37,544 bases of DNA from assembly GCA_027067955.1 (NCBI GenBank), contig JAMOUW010000040.1, forward strand, positions 1 to 37,544. Reading direction: 5' to 3'. The notes beneath the pieces were generated by a model. The model worked only from the letters and a program-made list of their open reading frames with translations. It was not told the origin of the DNA and made no database searches. Made by a program: the position numbers and the translations under genes. Of this stretch, positions 13,725 through 21,259 are shown in pieces. Position 1 is the first letter of the stretch; each line of letters begins with the position of its first letter. Origin of the DNA: Thermaceae bacterium (GTDB taxonomy: Bacteria > Deinococcota > Deinococci > Deinococcales > Marinithermaceae).

Positions 13725-14451
13725 GCCGCTGCGCCTTGACGTGGCCCTGGTGGAGCAGGGTTTGGTGGAGAGCCGCACCAAGGCCCAGGAGCTAATACAG
13801 GCCGGGCTGGTGGAGGTGGACGGCGTGGTGGTGACGAAGCCCAGTCAGGCGGTAGACCCGGAAGCCTGGCTCGAGATAACGGGTTCCGTTCCCTACGTGG
13901 GCCGCGCCGCCAACAAGCTGCTGGGCGCGCTGGCGGCGTTCCACGTGAAGATTTCCGGCCTGGTCTGGGCGGACGTGGGTGCGAGCACCGGCGGGTTCAC
14001 CCAGGTGCTGCTCGAGCGCGGAGCCCGTAAGATATACGCCCTGGACGTGGGGCACGGCCAGCTGCACCCGCAGTTGCGGGGCAGTCCGCGGGTGGTGGTC
14101 ATGGAGCGGGTGAACGCCCGTTACCTGCAGGCGTTGCCCGAACCCGTCGACGGGGTGGTGATGGACGTTTCCTTTATTTCCAGCACCCTGATACTGCCAA
14201 ACCTGCACCGCTGGTTGAAACCGGGAGGGCCGGCGCTGGTGCTGGTGAAGCCCCAGTTCGAGGTCGGTCCCGGTCACGCCGGGGTGGTGCGCGATCCGGC
14301 GCTGCACCGGCGCGCGCTGGACCGGGTGCGCCGCGCCGCCAAAGGGGCGGGTTTCACGGAAGAGGGCATGATGGAGAGCCCCCTGCCCGGCAAGGAAGGC
14401 AACCGGGAGTTCTGGCTCCATCTAAAAAAGAAGCCCGTACCCGCCAGCTAG
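13717..14451 (+). CDS. tlyA: TlyA-family rRNA 2'-O-methyltransferase
   Basis: A 244-aa protein with an N-terminal S4 RNA-binding domain (residues ~5-60, RLDVALVEQGLVESRTKAQ) and an FtsJ/RrmJ-type SAM-dependent methyltransferase domain. The SAM motif is WADVGASTGGFTQVLLERGA (84-103). The expected catalytic K-D-K set appears as K67 in RAANKLLGAL, the Asp in MDVSFIS and the Lys in LVKPQFE. Characterised TlyA proteins methylate 16S and/or 23S rRNA riboses, and loss gives capreomycin resistance in mycobacteria. The old name 'hemolysin A' is misleading. The ATG overlaps the preceding small gene. The stop codon lies inside a hairpin (14434-14460). Confidence 0.93.
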   Translation: MAEPLRLDVALVEQGLVESRTKAQELIQAGLVEVDGVVVTKPSQAVDPEAWLEITGSVPYVGRAANKLLGALAAFHVKISGLVWADVGASTGGFTQVLLERGARKIYALDVGHGQLHPQLRGSPRVVVMERVNARYLQALPEPVDGVVMDVSFISSTLILPNLHRWLKPGGPALVLVKPQFEVGPGHAGVVRDPALHRRALDRVRRAAKGAGFTEEGMMESPLPGKEGNREFWLHLKKKPVPAS

Positions 14452-14460
14452 CGGTACGGG
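14434..14460 (+). terminator. Hairpin over the tlyA stop codon
   Basis: CCCGTAC (14434-14440) pairs with GTACGGG (14454-14460), extended inward by CGC/GCG after one bulged C, with loop CAGCTA containing part of the TAG stop. There is no T-tract. It is followed eight bases later by the 44-bp palindrome, and together they probably end the tlyA transcript. Confidence 0.4.
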
Positions 14461-14467
14461 AATCGGC

Positions 14468-14511
14468 CAGCATGCCGCCGCTTCGCCAGCTGGCGAAGCG
14501 GCGGCATGCTG
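14468..14511. terminator. Perfect 44-bp palindrome between tlyA and purL
   Basis: Positions 14468-14489 and 14490-14511 are exact reverse complements without spacer (centre CGCCAGCTGGCG). It is followed by CAGGTTTTGTCTT, a weak T-rich tail, so termination of tlyA transcription is the likely role. It has the same architecture as the 42-bp palindrome at 2112-2153 but a different sequence. Confidence 0.6.
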
Positions 14512-14543
14512 CAGGTTTTGTCTTAATGGCGACGCCGGCTGGT

Positions 14544-14557
14544 TCAGACCGGTCTGA
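14544..14557. promoter_or_regulatory. Candidate operator upstream of the pur operon
   Basis: TCAGACCGGTCTGA is a perfect 14-bp palindrome located about 25 bases upstream of the predicted -35 of the purine operon. Its size and symmetry fit a dimeric transcription factor site. No regulator is known to me for this sequence, so the assignment is tentative. Confidence 0.3.
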
Positions 14558-14581
14558 TTCGTGCGGCGCTGCCGGCCGGGG

Positions 14582-14610
14582 TGTTCAAGACCGCGGCTGG
14601 TTGGTATAAC
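14582..14610 (+). promoter_or_regulatory. Candidate promoter of the purine operon
   Basis: TATAAC (14605-14610), preceded at 17 bases by TGTTCA (14582-14587), would start transcription near 14617 and give a 68-nt leader. A second possible -10, TATACA (14657-14662), would give a leader of about 16 nt that keeps the ribosome site AAGGGTGG. I see no purine riboswitch fold. Confidence 0.4.
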
Positions 14611-14684
14611 GGGGGCGTCGGGTGACTTCGCGCTCTGCATGGTGCTGACTTTTTCCTATACAACACGGGCAAGGGTGGATTCCA

Positions 14685-17600
14685 TTGAGCCAATCATTGA
14701 ACGAAAATCCGCAGACAGTGTACCTCGTCGAGGTGGAGGGCTCCGGGGGGGCGGGTACGGAGCGCCTCGCCCGCGAGCTGGCCGCGCGCGCCGTGAGGCG
14801 CGCGCGTTTGTTCTATTTGCAGGGGCTGTCACGGGACCAGGTGGAGGGACTGGCCGGCGAGTTGCTGGCCGATGCGGTCGGCGAGCGCTGGCTGGTCGGC
14901 CCCGCCGACCAGCCCCCGGAGCTGGAGGCGGGCTGGACCTACGTGGACGTGGCCCTGCACCCCGGCGTCACCGACGCCGAGGCGGAAACGCTGCTGGCGC
15001 TGCTGGCGGCCCGCGGTCTTACAGGGGTACGGGCGGCTACGGGAAGGCGCTACTACGTGCAGGGGCCGGGTCCCGAAGAGCTGGCGGCGCGCGCGGCGCG
15101 GGTGCTGGCGAATCCGGTGATAGAGCACTGGAGCGCGGGTGCGCCCGCTATTCCGGGTTTCGTGGAGGCCGCACCGGCGCGGCTGGAAGCGCGAGCGATT
15201 CCCTTGCAGGGAATGGATGCGGCGCAGCTTGCCGGATTGTCGCGGTCGCGACGGCTTGCCCTGGATGCGCAGGAAATGAAGGCTATCCAGGCCTACTTCG
15301 CTCGCGAAGGCCGGGTGCCGACGGACGTGGAGCTGGAAACCCTGGCCCAGAGCTGGAGCGAGCACTGCGCCCACAAGACTTTCCGTTCGCCCATCGTATA
15401 CAGCGGGCCGCGGGCGGGTGAGCGTGACGGAGTAATTACCGAGCGCATAGAAGGGTTACTCAAGACCTATATAAAAGGGGTTACCGACCGGCTCGGCTGC
15501 CCCTGGGTGCGTTCCGCCATCGAAGACAACGCCGGAATAGTGGCCTTCGCCGAAGGTTACGACCTGGCGTTCAAGGTAGAGACCCATAACCACCCTTCCG
15601 CGCTCGAGCCCTTTGGCGGCGCCGGCACCGGTGTGGGCGGGGTGATCCGCGACGTGCTGGGGGTGAGTGCGCGGCCCGTTGCCGTCACCGACGTTCTTTG
15701 CTTCGGGCCGCCGGACCTGCCGCAAGGCGAGCTGCCCGCGGGTTCGCTGCACCCCCGCCGGGTTTACGAGGGCGTGACCCGCGGCATCGAGGACTACGGC
15801 AACAAGATGGGCGTGCCCACGGTAAACGGTGCGGTCTATTACCACGATGACTACACCGCGAACCCCCTGGTCTACGCGGGTTGCCTGGGTATTCTGCCCT
15901 CCGGGAGCCACCCCCGCGAGCCGCGCGCCGGCGATTGGGTGGTGCTCGCGGGCGGACGTACCGGCCGCGACGGCATCGGCGGGGCCACCTTCTCGAGCAT
16001 GGCCATGGATCATGCTACCCACGAGGTGGCCGGGGCGAGCGTGCAGATCGGTGATCCCATCCAGGAGAAGAAGGTGGCCGACCTGGTGCTGGCAGCGCGC
16101 GCCGAAGGGCTTTACCACGCCATTACCGATTGCGGCGCCGGCGGTCTCTCCTCGGCGGTGGGCGAGATGGGGGCGGCGCTGGGGGTGCGGGTGGAGCTCG
16201 AGCGGGTGCCTCTCAAGTACCCGGGGCTGGAACCCTGGGAGATCTGGCTCAGCGAGGCTCAGGAGCGCATGGTCATGGCCGTGCCCCCCGACCGCTGGGA
16301 GCGCCTGGCGGAACTGGCCCGCCTTTATCAGGTGGAGGTGGTGCGTATCGGCCGCTTCGAGGCGAGCGGCCGCCTGGTGGTCGCGGCGGGCGGGCGGGTG
16401 GTGGCCGACCTGGCCATGGACTTCGTCCACGGCGGCTGGCCCCGGCGCGAACGGCGCGCCGAATGGCGGCCGCCGCGGCTGGCCCGGTCCCGCTTCGAGC
16501 CCGGCCCCGAGCTGCTGCCAGAGTTGCTGGCCCATCCAAATTTGCGCAGCCGGGAGGAGCTGGTGCGGCGCTATGACCACCTGGTCCAGGGCGGGACCGC
16601 GCGCGGGCCGCTGGCAGGCGCCGCCGATCACGGCCCCGGAGATGCGGCGGTGCTGGTCCCCCAGGAGCTTCAGGGCGAAGACCCCCCGGCGGCCGCGCTG
16701 GCTGTGGGGCTCGCGACCGGGCTCTACGAGGTGGACCCCTATCTGATGGCCTTCATGGCTCTCGATGAGGCGGTGCGCAATCTGGTCGCGGTGGGCGCCG
16801 ACCCCGACCGCATCGCGGTGCTGGACAATTTTTCCTGGGGGGACCCGAACCGCCCCGACCGCCTGGGAAGTCTGGTGCGCGCAGCTCAAGGGCTCCGCGA
16901 CGCGGCGTTGCGCTACGGAACCCCTTTCATCTCCGGCAAGGACAGCCTCAACAACGAATACCAGGGCGCCGGCGGGGTGCGCCACGCCATCCCCGGAACC
17001 CTGGTGGTTTCCGGACTGGGGCGGCTCGCGCGCGTATCCCGGGCGCAGAGCCTCGATCTCAAGGCGGCCGGCGACCCGGTCTGGTTGCTGGGGTTTACGG
17101 GGCGTGCCCTCGCTGGCAGTCATGCGGGGAAGCTGGCGGGCATGCCGGTGACGGCCGGGGGGTTGCCGGTGTTTTCCGAGCGCGCCCCGGACTGGCTGCG
17201 CGCCCTGCACCGGGCGGTAACGGCGGGCTGGGTGCGCGCCGTGCACGACCTCAGCGAGGGGGGGCTGGCGCTGGCCGCCGCCGAGATGGCTATCGCCGGG
17301 CGGTTGGGGCTGGATCTGGATCCGGCGCGCGCACCGGTAACCGAGCCGCTCAGCGAGGCCGAGTTGCTCTTTTCAGAGTCGCCCTCGCGTTTTCTTGTTG
17401 AGGTGGACCCGGACCACGAAGCGGAATTCGCCGCCCTTTTCGAGGGACTGCCAGTTGCGCGGGTGGGCCGGGTGACCCCCGAGCCGCTGCTGCGCCTCGG
17501 AGGCTGGAGCTGGCCGCTCGAGCGGCTGGAGCGGGCCTGGCGTGGCCAGACCGCGCCCGATCCGCGCCCTCCAAAGCCCGCCGCGAACGGCTATGCCGTG

Positions 17601-18371
17601 CCCGCGGTGCGCAGGTCCCGGCCGCGGGCGGCGGTGCTCTTCGCTCCCGGGACGAACCGTGACGGCGACGCCGGGATTGCGCTAGAGCGGGCCGGAGCGC
17701 GGCCCGAGCTGGTGCCCCTCGCGGACCTCGGGCGCCGGGGGCTTGCAGATTACGACCTGCTGCTGCTCCCGGGCGGTTTTTCTTACGGTGACGACCTGGG
17801 TGCCGGGAAGGTGTGGGCGCTCGAGCTGGCCGGTCGTTTCGGCGAGGAGATGGACGCCTTTATCACGGCGGGGAAGCCGGTGTTGGGTATATGCAACGGT
17901 TTCCAGGCGCTGGTCAAGGCAGGTTTCCTGCCGGGGTGGCAGGGGCCGCCCCGGGTTACGCTGGCCCCCAACGCCAGCGGCCGCTTCGAAACCCGCTGGG
18001 TATGGCTCGAGCCGGCGGCGGACGCCGCCTGCCCCTTCGTGGCGGGGCTCTCTGAGCCGCTTTACGTGCCCGTGGCCCACGGCGAGGGCAGGCTGGCCGT
18101 GCAGGACGCGGAGGTGCTCGCGCGGCTGGAGGCTGCGGGGCAGGTGGCGCTGCGCTACGCGCTCCCGGGCGGCGGTGAGCCCGGCTATCCCGCCAACCCC
18201 AACGGCTCGGCGGGCCACGTCGCGGGGCTTTGCAACCCCGCGGGAAACGTTTTGGGGTTGATGCCCCATCCCGAAGATCATGTTTTCCCCTGGCAGCACC
18301 CCCGGGCGGCCAGGGGCGAACGCGGCTACCACGGACTCGCGCTCTTCCGGCTTCTGGTGGAGCACGCGTGA
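14685..18371 (+). CDS. purL: FGAM synthase, single-chain PurS-PurL-PurQ form
   Basis: A 1228-aa formylglycinamidine ribonucleotide synthase (step 4 of purine synthesis) uniting parts that in many bacteria are three proteins. Residues ~12-155 form a PurS-like pseudo-dimer, the second unit reading VDVALHPGVTDAEAETLL. A linker with QSWSEHCAHKTFRSP follows. The PurL core (~235-955) has ETHNHPSALEPFGGAGTG with H301/H303 and a second half with ISGKDSLNNEYQG. The C-terminal glutaminase (~985-1228) has the catalytic C1070 in GICNGFQ and H1195/E1197 in PHPE. The core resembles the small B. subtilis/Thermotoga PurL more than the large E. coli type, although the total length approaches the large type. 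The start is a TTG with AAGGGTGG upstream. It leads the pur operon, 11 bases before purC. Confidence 0.95.
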   Translation: MSQSLNENPQTVYLVEVEGSGGAGTERLARELAARAVRRARLFYLQGLSRDQVEGLAGELLADAVGERWLVGPADQPPELEAGWTYVDVALHPGVTDAEAETLLALLAARGLTGVRAATGRRYYVQGPGPEELAARAARVLANPVIEHWSAGAPAIPGFVEAAPARLEARAIPLQGMDAAQLAGLSRSRRLALDAQEMKAIQAYFAREGRVPTDVELETLAQSWSEHCAHKTFRSPIVYSGPRAGERDGVITERIEGLLKTYIKGVTDRLGCPWVRSAIEDNAGIVAFAEGYDLAFKVETHNHPSALEPFGGAGTGVGGVIRDVLGVSARPVAVTDVLCFGPPDLPQGELPAGSLHPRRVYEGVTRGIEDYGNKMGVPTVNGAVYYHDDYTANPLVYAGCLGILPSGSHPREPRAGDWVVLAGGRTGRDGIGGATFSSMAMDHATHEVAGASVQIGDPIQEKKVADLVLAARAEGLYHAITDCGAGGLSSAVGEMGAALGVRVELERVPLKYPGLEPWEIWLSEAQERMVMAVPPDRWERLAELARLYQVEVVRIGRFEASGRLVVAAGGRVVADLAMDFVHGGWPRRERRAEWRPPRLARSRFEPGPELLPELLAHPNLRSREELVRRYDHLVQGGTARGPLAGAADHGPGDAAVLVPQELQGEDPPAAALAVGLATGLYEVDPYLMAFMALDEAVRNLVAVGADPDRIAVLDNFSWGDPNRPDRLGSLVRAAQGLRDAALRYGTPFISGKDSLNNEYQGAGGVRHAIPGTLVVSGLGRLARVSRAQSLDLKAAGDPVWLLGFTGRALAGSHAGKLAGMPVTAGGLPVFSERAPDWLRALHRAVTAGWVRAVHDLSEGGLALAAAEMAIAGRLGLDLDPARAPVTEPLSEAELLFSESPSRFLVEVDPDHEAEFAALFEGLPVARVGRVTPEPLLRLGGWSWPLERLERAWRGQTAPDPRPPKPAANGYAVPAVRRSRPRAAVLFAPGTNRDGDAGIALERAGARPELVPLADLGRRGLADYDLLLLPGGFSYGDDLGAGKVWALELAGRFGEEMDAFITAGKPVLGICNGFQALVKAGFLPGWQGPPRVTLAPNASGRFETRWVWLEPAADAACPFVAGLSEPLYVPVAHGEGRLAVQDAEVLARLEAAGQVALRYALPGGGEPGYPANPNGSAGHVAGLCNPAGNVLGLMPHPEDHVFPWQHPRAARGERGYHGLALFRLLVEHA

Positions 18372-18382
18372 GGGAGGAAAGC

Positions 18383-19354
18383 ATGTTCAGTGAAGACGAG
18401 TGGAACGAGGCCTGGAAGCAGCCGTTGCTGGAGGTTCGCCTGGAGGGTTTGGGGCCGCGGGAGGCGGGCAAGGTGCGCGACATGTACCGGGTCGGCGACC
18501 TGCGGGTGCTGGTGGCCAGCGACCGCATCTCGGCCTTCGACCGGGTGCTCGGTGCGGTGCCCTTCCGCGGGCAGGTGCTCAACCAGCTTTCGGCCTGGTG
18601 GTTCGAAGAAACCCGGGGTCTGGTGGCGAACCATGTGGTCAGCGTTCCCGACCCGAACGTGACGATCGCACGTGAGGCCGAGCCCCTGCCGGTCGAGGTG
18701 ATCGTGCGCGGTTACATCACCGGCAGCACCACCACCTCGCTGTGGTATCTCTACGAACGTGGTGAACGCGCTCCCTACGGGGTGCCGCTACCTGACAGGC
18801 TCGCTAAGAACGACCCGCTGCCCGAGCCGATCGTCACCCCCACCACCAAGGCGGGGCCCGGCGAGCACGACGAGCGCCTCACCGCCGCCGAGGTCGCGGA
18901 TCGCGGCCTGGTCGAGCCCGCCCTTTGGGAGCAGGTGCAGCAGACGGCGCTGGCGCTCTTCACGCGCGGCCAGGAGGTGGCGCGCCGGGGCGGCCTTATC
19001 CTCGTGGACACCAAGTACGAGTTCGGGCTGATAGACGGGACCCTGGCGCTAATCGACGAGGTACACACCCCGGACTCGAGCCGCTACTGGGACCTGGCCG
19101 CCTACGAGCGCGGCGAGATAGTCCATTACGACAAGGAGCACCTGCGCCTGTGGTACGTGGCGCGCGGTTTTCGGGGCGCGGGCGAGCCGCCGCCGCTTGC
19201 ACCAGAGCTGGCGCGCGAGCTTGCAGAGCTTTACGTGAGCGTCTTCGAGCGGCTCACCGGCGCCCGTTTCGAGCCCGGGGCGCAACCGGCGCAGGAGCGC
19301 ATACAGCGCAACGTGGAGCGGGCGCTGGCCGAACTGGGGGTGGCTCGTGGCTGA
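18383..19354 (+). CDS. purC: SAICAR synthetase
   Basis: A 323-aa phosphoribosylaminoimidazole-succinocarboxamide synthase. It joins CAIR and aspartate with ATP to make SAICAR. Diagnostic motifs are GKVRDMYRVGD at the ATP site, LVASDRISAFDRVLG, VEVIVRGYITGS, IVTPTTKAGPGEHDE, LILVDTKYEFG and IDEVHTPDSSRYW. The length is that of the longer, about 300-aa PurC form (as in yeast Ade1 and some bacteria) rather than the 237-aa E. coli form. ATG 18383 is chosen for its strong ribosome site AGGGAGGAA, although the frame is open further upstream inside purL. It overlaps purE by 8 bases. Its substrate CAIR is made directly by the adjacent class II PurE. Confidence 0.95.
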   Translation: MFSEDEWNEAWKQPLLEVRLEGLGPREAGKVRDMYRVGDLRVLVASDRISAFDRVLGAVPFRGQVLNQLSAWWFEETRGLVANHVVSVPDPNVTIAREAEPLPVEVIVRGYITGSTTTSLWYLYERGERAPYGVPLPDRLAKNDPLPEPIVTPTTKAGPGEHDERLTAAEVADRGLVEPALWEQVQQTALALFTRGQEVARRGGLILVDTKYEFGLIDGTLALIDEVHTPDSSRYWDLAAYERGEIVHYDKEHLRLWYVARGFRGAGEPPPLAPELARELAELYVSVFERLTGARFEPGAQPAQERIQRNVERALAELGVARG

Positions 19355-19844
19355 GGGGCGTGTGATCGTCCTCATGGGTTCGGCTTCCGACGCCGAGCAC
19401 GCCGGGAAGGCCACGGACTTGCTGGGGCGGCTGGACGTGCCCTGGTCGCTGCACGTGGCCTCGGCCCACAAGACCCCCGCGCGGTTGCTGGAAGTTCTTG
19501 CCGAACACGAGCGCGCGGGCGGTCCGCGCGTCTACCTGACGATCGCGGGCCGTTCCAACGCCTTGTCGGGCATGGTGGACGCCCAGGTGGCTGCGCCGGT
19601 GATCGCCTGCCCGCCGCTCAGCAGCGGCCCCTGGGCTTCCTACGACCTGGCCTCGTCGCTGCGCATGCCTTCCGGGGTGGCGCCGCTGGTGGTGCTCGAT
19701 CCCGAAAACGCGGCGCTGGCAGCCGTGAAGATATTGGCGCTCGCAGACGAAAGGCTGGCGGCGGCGGTACGGGAATACCAGGCGGCCCAGCGGCGGAAGC
19801 TGGAGCGCGCCGACGCATCCCTGGGCGGGGGTCCGCTGACGTGA
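19347..19844 (+). CDS. purE: AIR carboxylase, class II PurE
   Basis: A 165-aa aminoimidazole ribonucleotide carboxylase. The signature is that of class II (animal and Treponema denticola type): VIVLMGSASDAEHA, VASAHKTPARLL, LTIAGRSNALSGMVD, IACPPL and SSLRMPSGVAPLVVLDPENAALAA. Class I PurE (mutase) would carry AGGAAHLPG and GVP in place of AGRSNALSG and ACPP. Class II enzymes add CO2 directly to AIR, so the biotin-free ATP-grasp partner PurK is not needed, and indeed no purK is present in the operon. The start is GTG at 19347, inside the purC end; the stop overlaps purF by 4 bases. This assignment rests on motifs remembered for the two classes and is strong. Confidence 0.93.
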   Translation: MAEGRVIVLMGSASDAEHAGKATDLLGRLDVPWSLHVASAHKTPARLLEVLAEHERAGGPRVYLTIAGRSNALSGMVDAQVAAPVIACPPLSSGPWASYDLASSLRMPSGVAPLVVLDPENAALAAVKILALADERLAAAVREYQAAQRRKLERADASLGGGPLT

Positions 19845-21259
19845 GGCTGGGCGGGATGCACGAGGAATGCGGCGTTGCCGGGGCGGTGACCCCCGGCCGC
19901 CAGGCGGCGCGCCCCGTCTTCTTCGGCCTCTTCGCCCTGCAGCACCGCGGTCAGGAAGCCGCCGGTATCGCCAGTTGCGACGGGCGCGCCGCTTACATCT
20001 ACAAGGGGCTGGGGCGGGTGGCCCAGGTTTTCGACGAGGATAACCTGCGGCCGCTTCTGGGGGAACTGGCCATCGGACACAACCGCTACTCGACCACCGG
20101 GGCCACCCAGCTGCGTAACGCCCAGCCCCATCTGGCGGAAACGGCCCTGGGGCCGCTGGCGGTGGCCCATAACGGCAACCTCACCAACGCCCGGGCGTTG
20201 CGCCGCGAGCTGCTGGAAGCGGGCATCGGGTTCTCCAGCGGCAGCGACACCGAGGTGATTTTGCGCCTGCTTTCCCTGCCTGCCGCCGGTGAGGAGGGGG
20301 ATCCCTGGATTGCGCGCATCCGCCGGTTGCTGGAGCGCGCCGAGGGCGCGTATGCTCTGGTGCTGCTTACCCGGGACGCCGTCTACGCGTTGCGCGACCC
20401 CTGGGGTTTCCGGCCCCTGGTGGTGGGCGAGCTCGAGGGCGGCGGCTGGGCGGTGGCTTCGGAGTCCAGCGCGCTGGCCACCATGGGTGCCCGCTTCGCC
20501 TTTACGGTGGAGCCCGGCAGTGCGGTGCGTATAGACCGCGCGGGCTACCGCGTTTACGAGCTGGCCGGGGGGCGGCGGCGGTCGCTGTGCGTTTTCGAGT
20601 ACGTCTACTTCGCGCGCCCGGACACCGTGCTCGAGGGGCTGGAAGTGCATGCGGTGCGGCGCCGCCTGGGTGCGGAGCTGGCGCGCGAGGCTCCCGTGGA
20701 AGCCGACGTGGTGGTGGGCGTTCCCGACTCGGCCACGGCCCACGCGCTCGGTTACGCCGAGGCCGCGGGGCTGCCTTTTGCCGAGGGGCTGATAAAAAAC
20801 CGCTACATAGGCCGCACCTTCATAGAACCCGACGACGAGTTGCGCAAGACCGGGGTGCGGCTCAAGTACACCCCGCTCGCGAGCGTGCTCGCGGGCAAGC
20901 GGGTGGTGCTGGTGGACGACTCGATCGTGCGCGGCAATACCGCCGGGCCGCTGTTGCGGCTGGTGCGCGAGGCGGGGGCGCGCGAGGTACACCTGCGGGT
21001 GGCCTCGCCACCGGTGCGCCACCCCTGCTTCATGGGGCTCGACATGGCCACCCACGACGAGCTAATAGCCCACCGGCTGGAGCTGGACGACATCCGTGCC
21101 CACATCGGCGCCGACAGCCTGGCATACCTGAGCCACGCCGGGATGCTGCGGGCGGTGGGGGCGGGTGCCGGGCTCTGCGACGCCTGTTTCAGCGGCGATT
21201 ACCCGCTTGCGGTGGAACCGGCGGCCCCCGAAGGGGACGCCCTGGTAGGGGAGGGATGA
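19841..21259 (+). CDS. purF: Amidophosphoribosyltransferase, Fe-S type
   Basis: The first enzyme of purine synthesis, moving the amide of glutamine to PRPP. A short propeptide precedes the N-terminal nucleophile cysteine in HEECGVAGAV (C10 from GTG 19841, C5 from the alternative ATG 19856). Processing to expose Cys is typical of the B. subtilis type. The glutaminase part has HRGQEAAGI and IGHNRYSTTGATQ. The PRPP site is VVLVDDSIVRGNTAGP. All four [4Fe-4S] ligands of the B. subtilis enzyme seem present: LCVFEYVYFARPD, HPCFMGLD and the CDACFSGDYP pair. A GTGA overlap with purE and an ATGA overlap with purD suggest translational coupling. Confidence 0.95.
   Translation: MRLGGMHEECGVAGAVTPGRQAARPVFFGLFALQHRGQEAAGIASCDGRAAYIYKGLGRVAQVFDEDNLRPLLGELAIGHNRYSTTGATQLRNAQPHLAETALGPLAVAHNGNLTNARALRRELLEAGIGFSSGSDTEVILRLLSLPAAGEEGDPWIARIRRLLERAEGAYALVLLTRDAVYALRDPWGFRPLVVGELEGGGWAVASESSALATMGARFAFTVEPGSAVRIDRAGYRVYELAGGRRRSLCVFEYVYFARPDTVLEGLEVHAVRRRLGAELAREAPVEADVVVGVPDSATAHALGYAEAAGLPFAEGLIKNRYIGRTFIEPDDELRKTGVRLKYTPLASVLAGKRVVLVDDSIVRGNTAGPLLRLVREAGAREVHLRVASPPVRHPCFMGLDMATHDELIAHRLELDDIRAHIGADSLAYLSHAGMLRAVGAGAGLCDACFSGDYPLAVEPAAPEGDALVGEG

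Noticed and set aside
13717-14451. TlyA as a haemolysin
   Set aside because: The S4 plus FtsJ-type methyltransferase architecture with the K-D-K set points to rRNA methylation; the toxin name is historical.
14512-14684. Purine riboswitch in the purL leader
   Set aside because: I could not find the three-way junction core or its conserved loop sequences; only a short palindrome and promoter-like hexamers are visible.
15456-17246. 596-aa open frame antisense to purL
   Set aside because: His/Gly/Arg-rich sequence typical of a high-GC shadow; purL on the opposite strand is certain.
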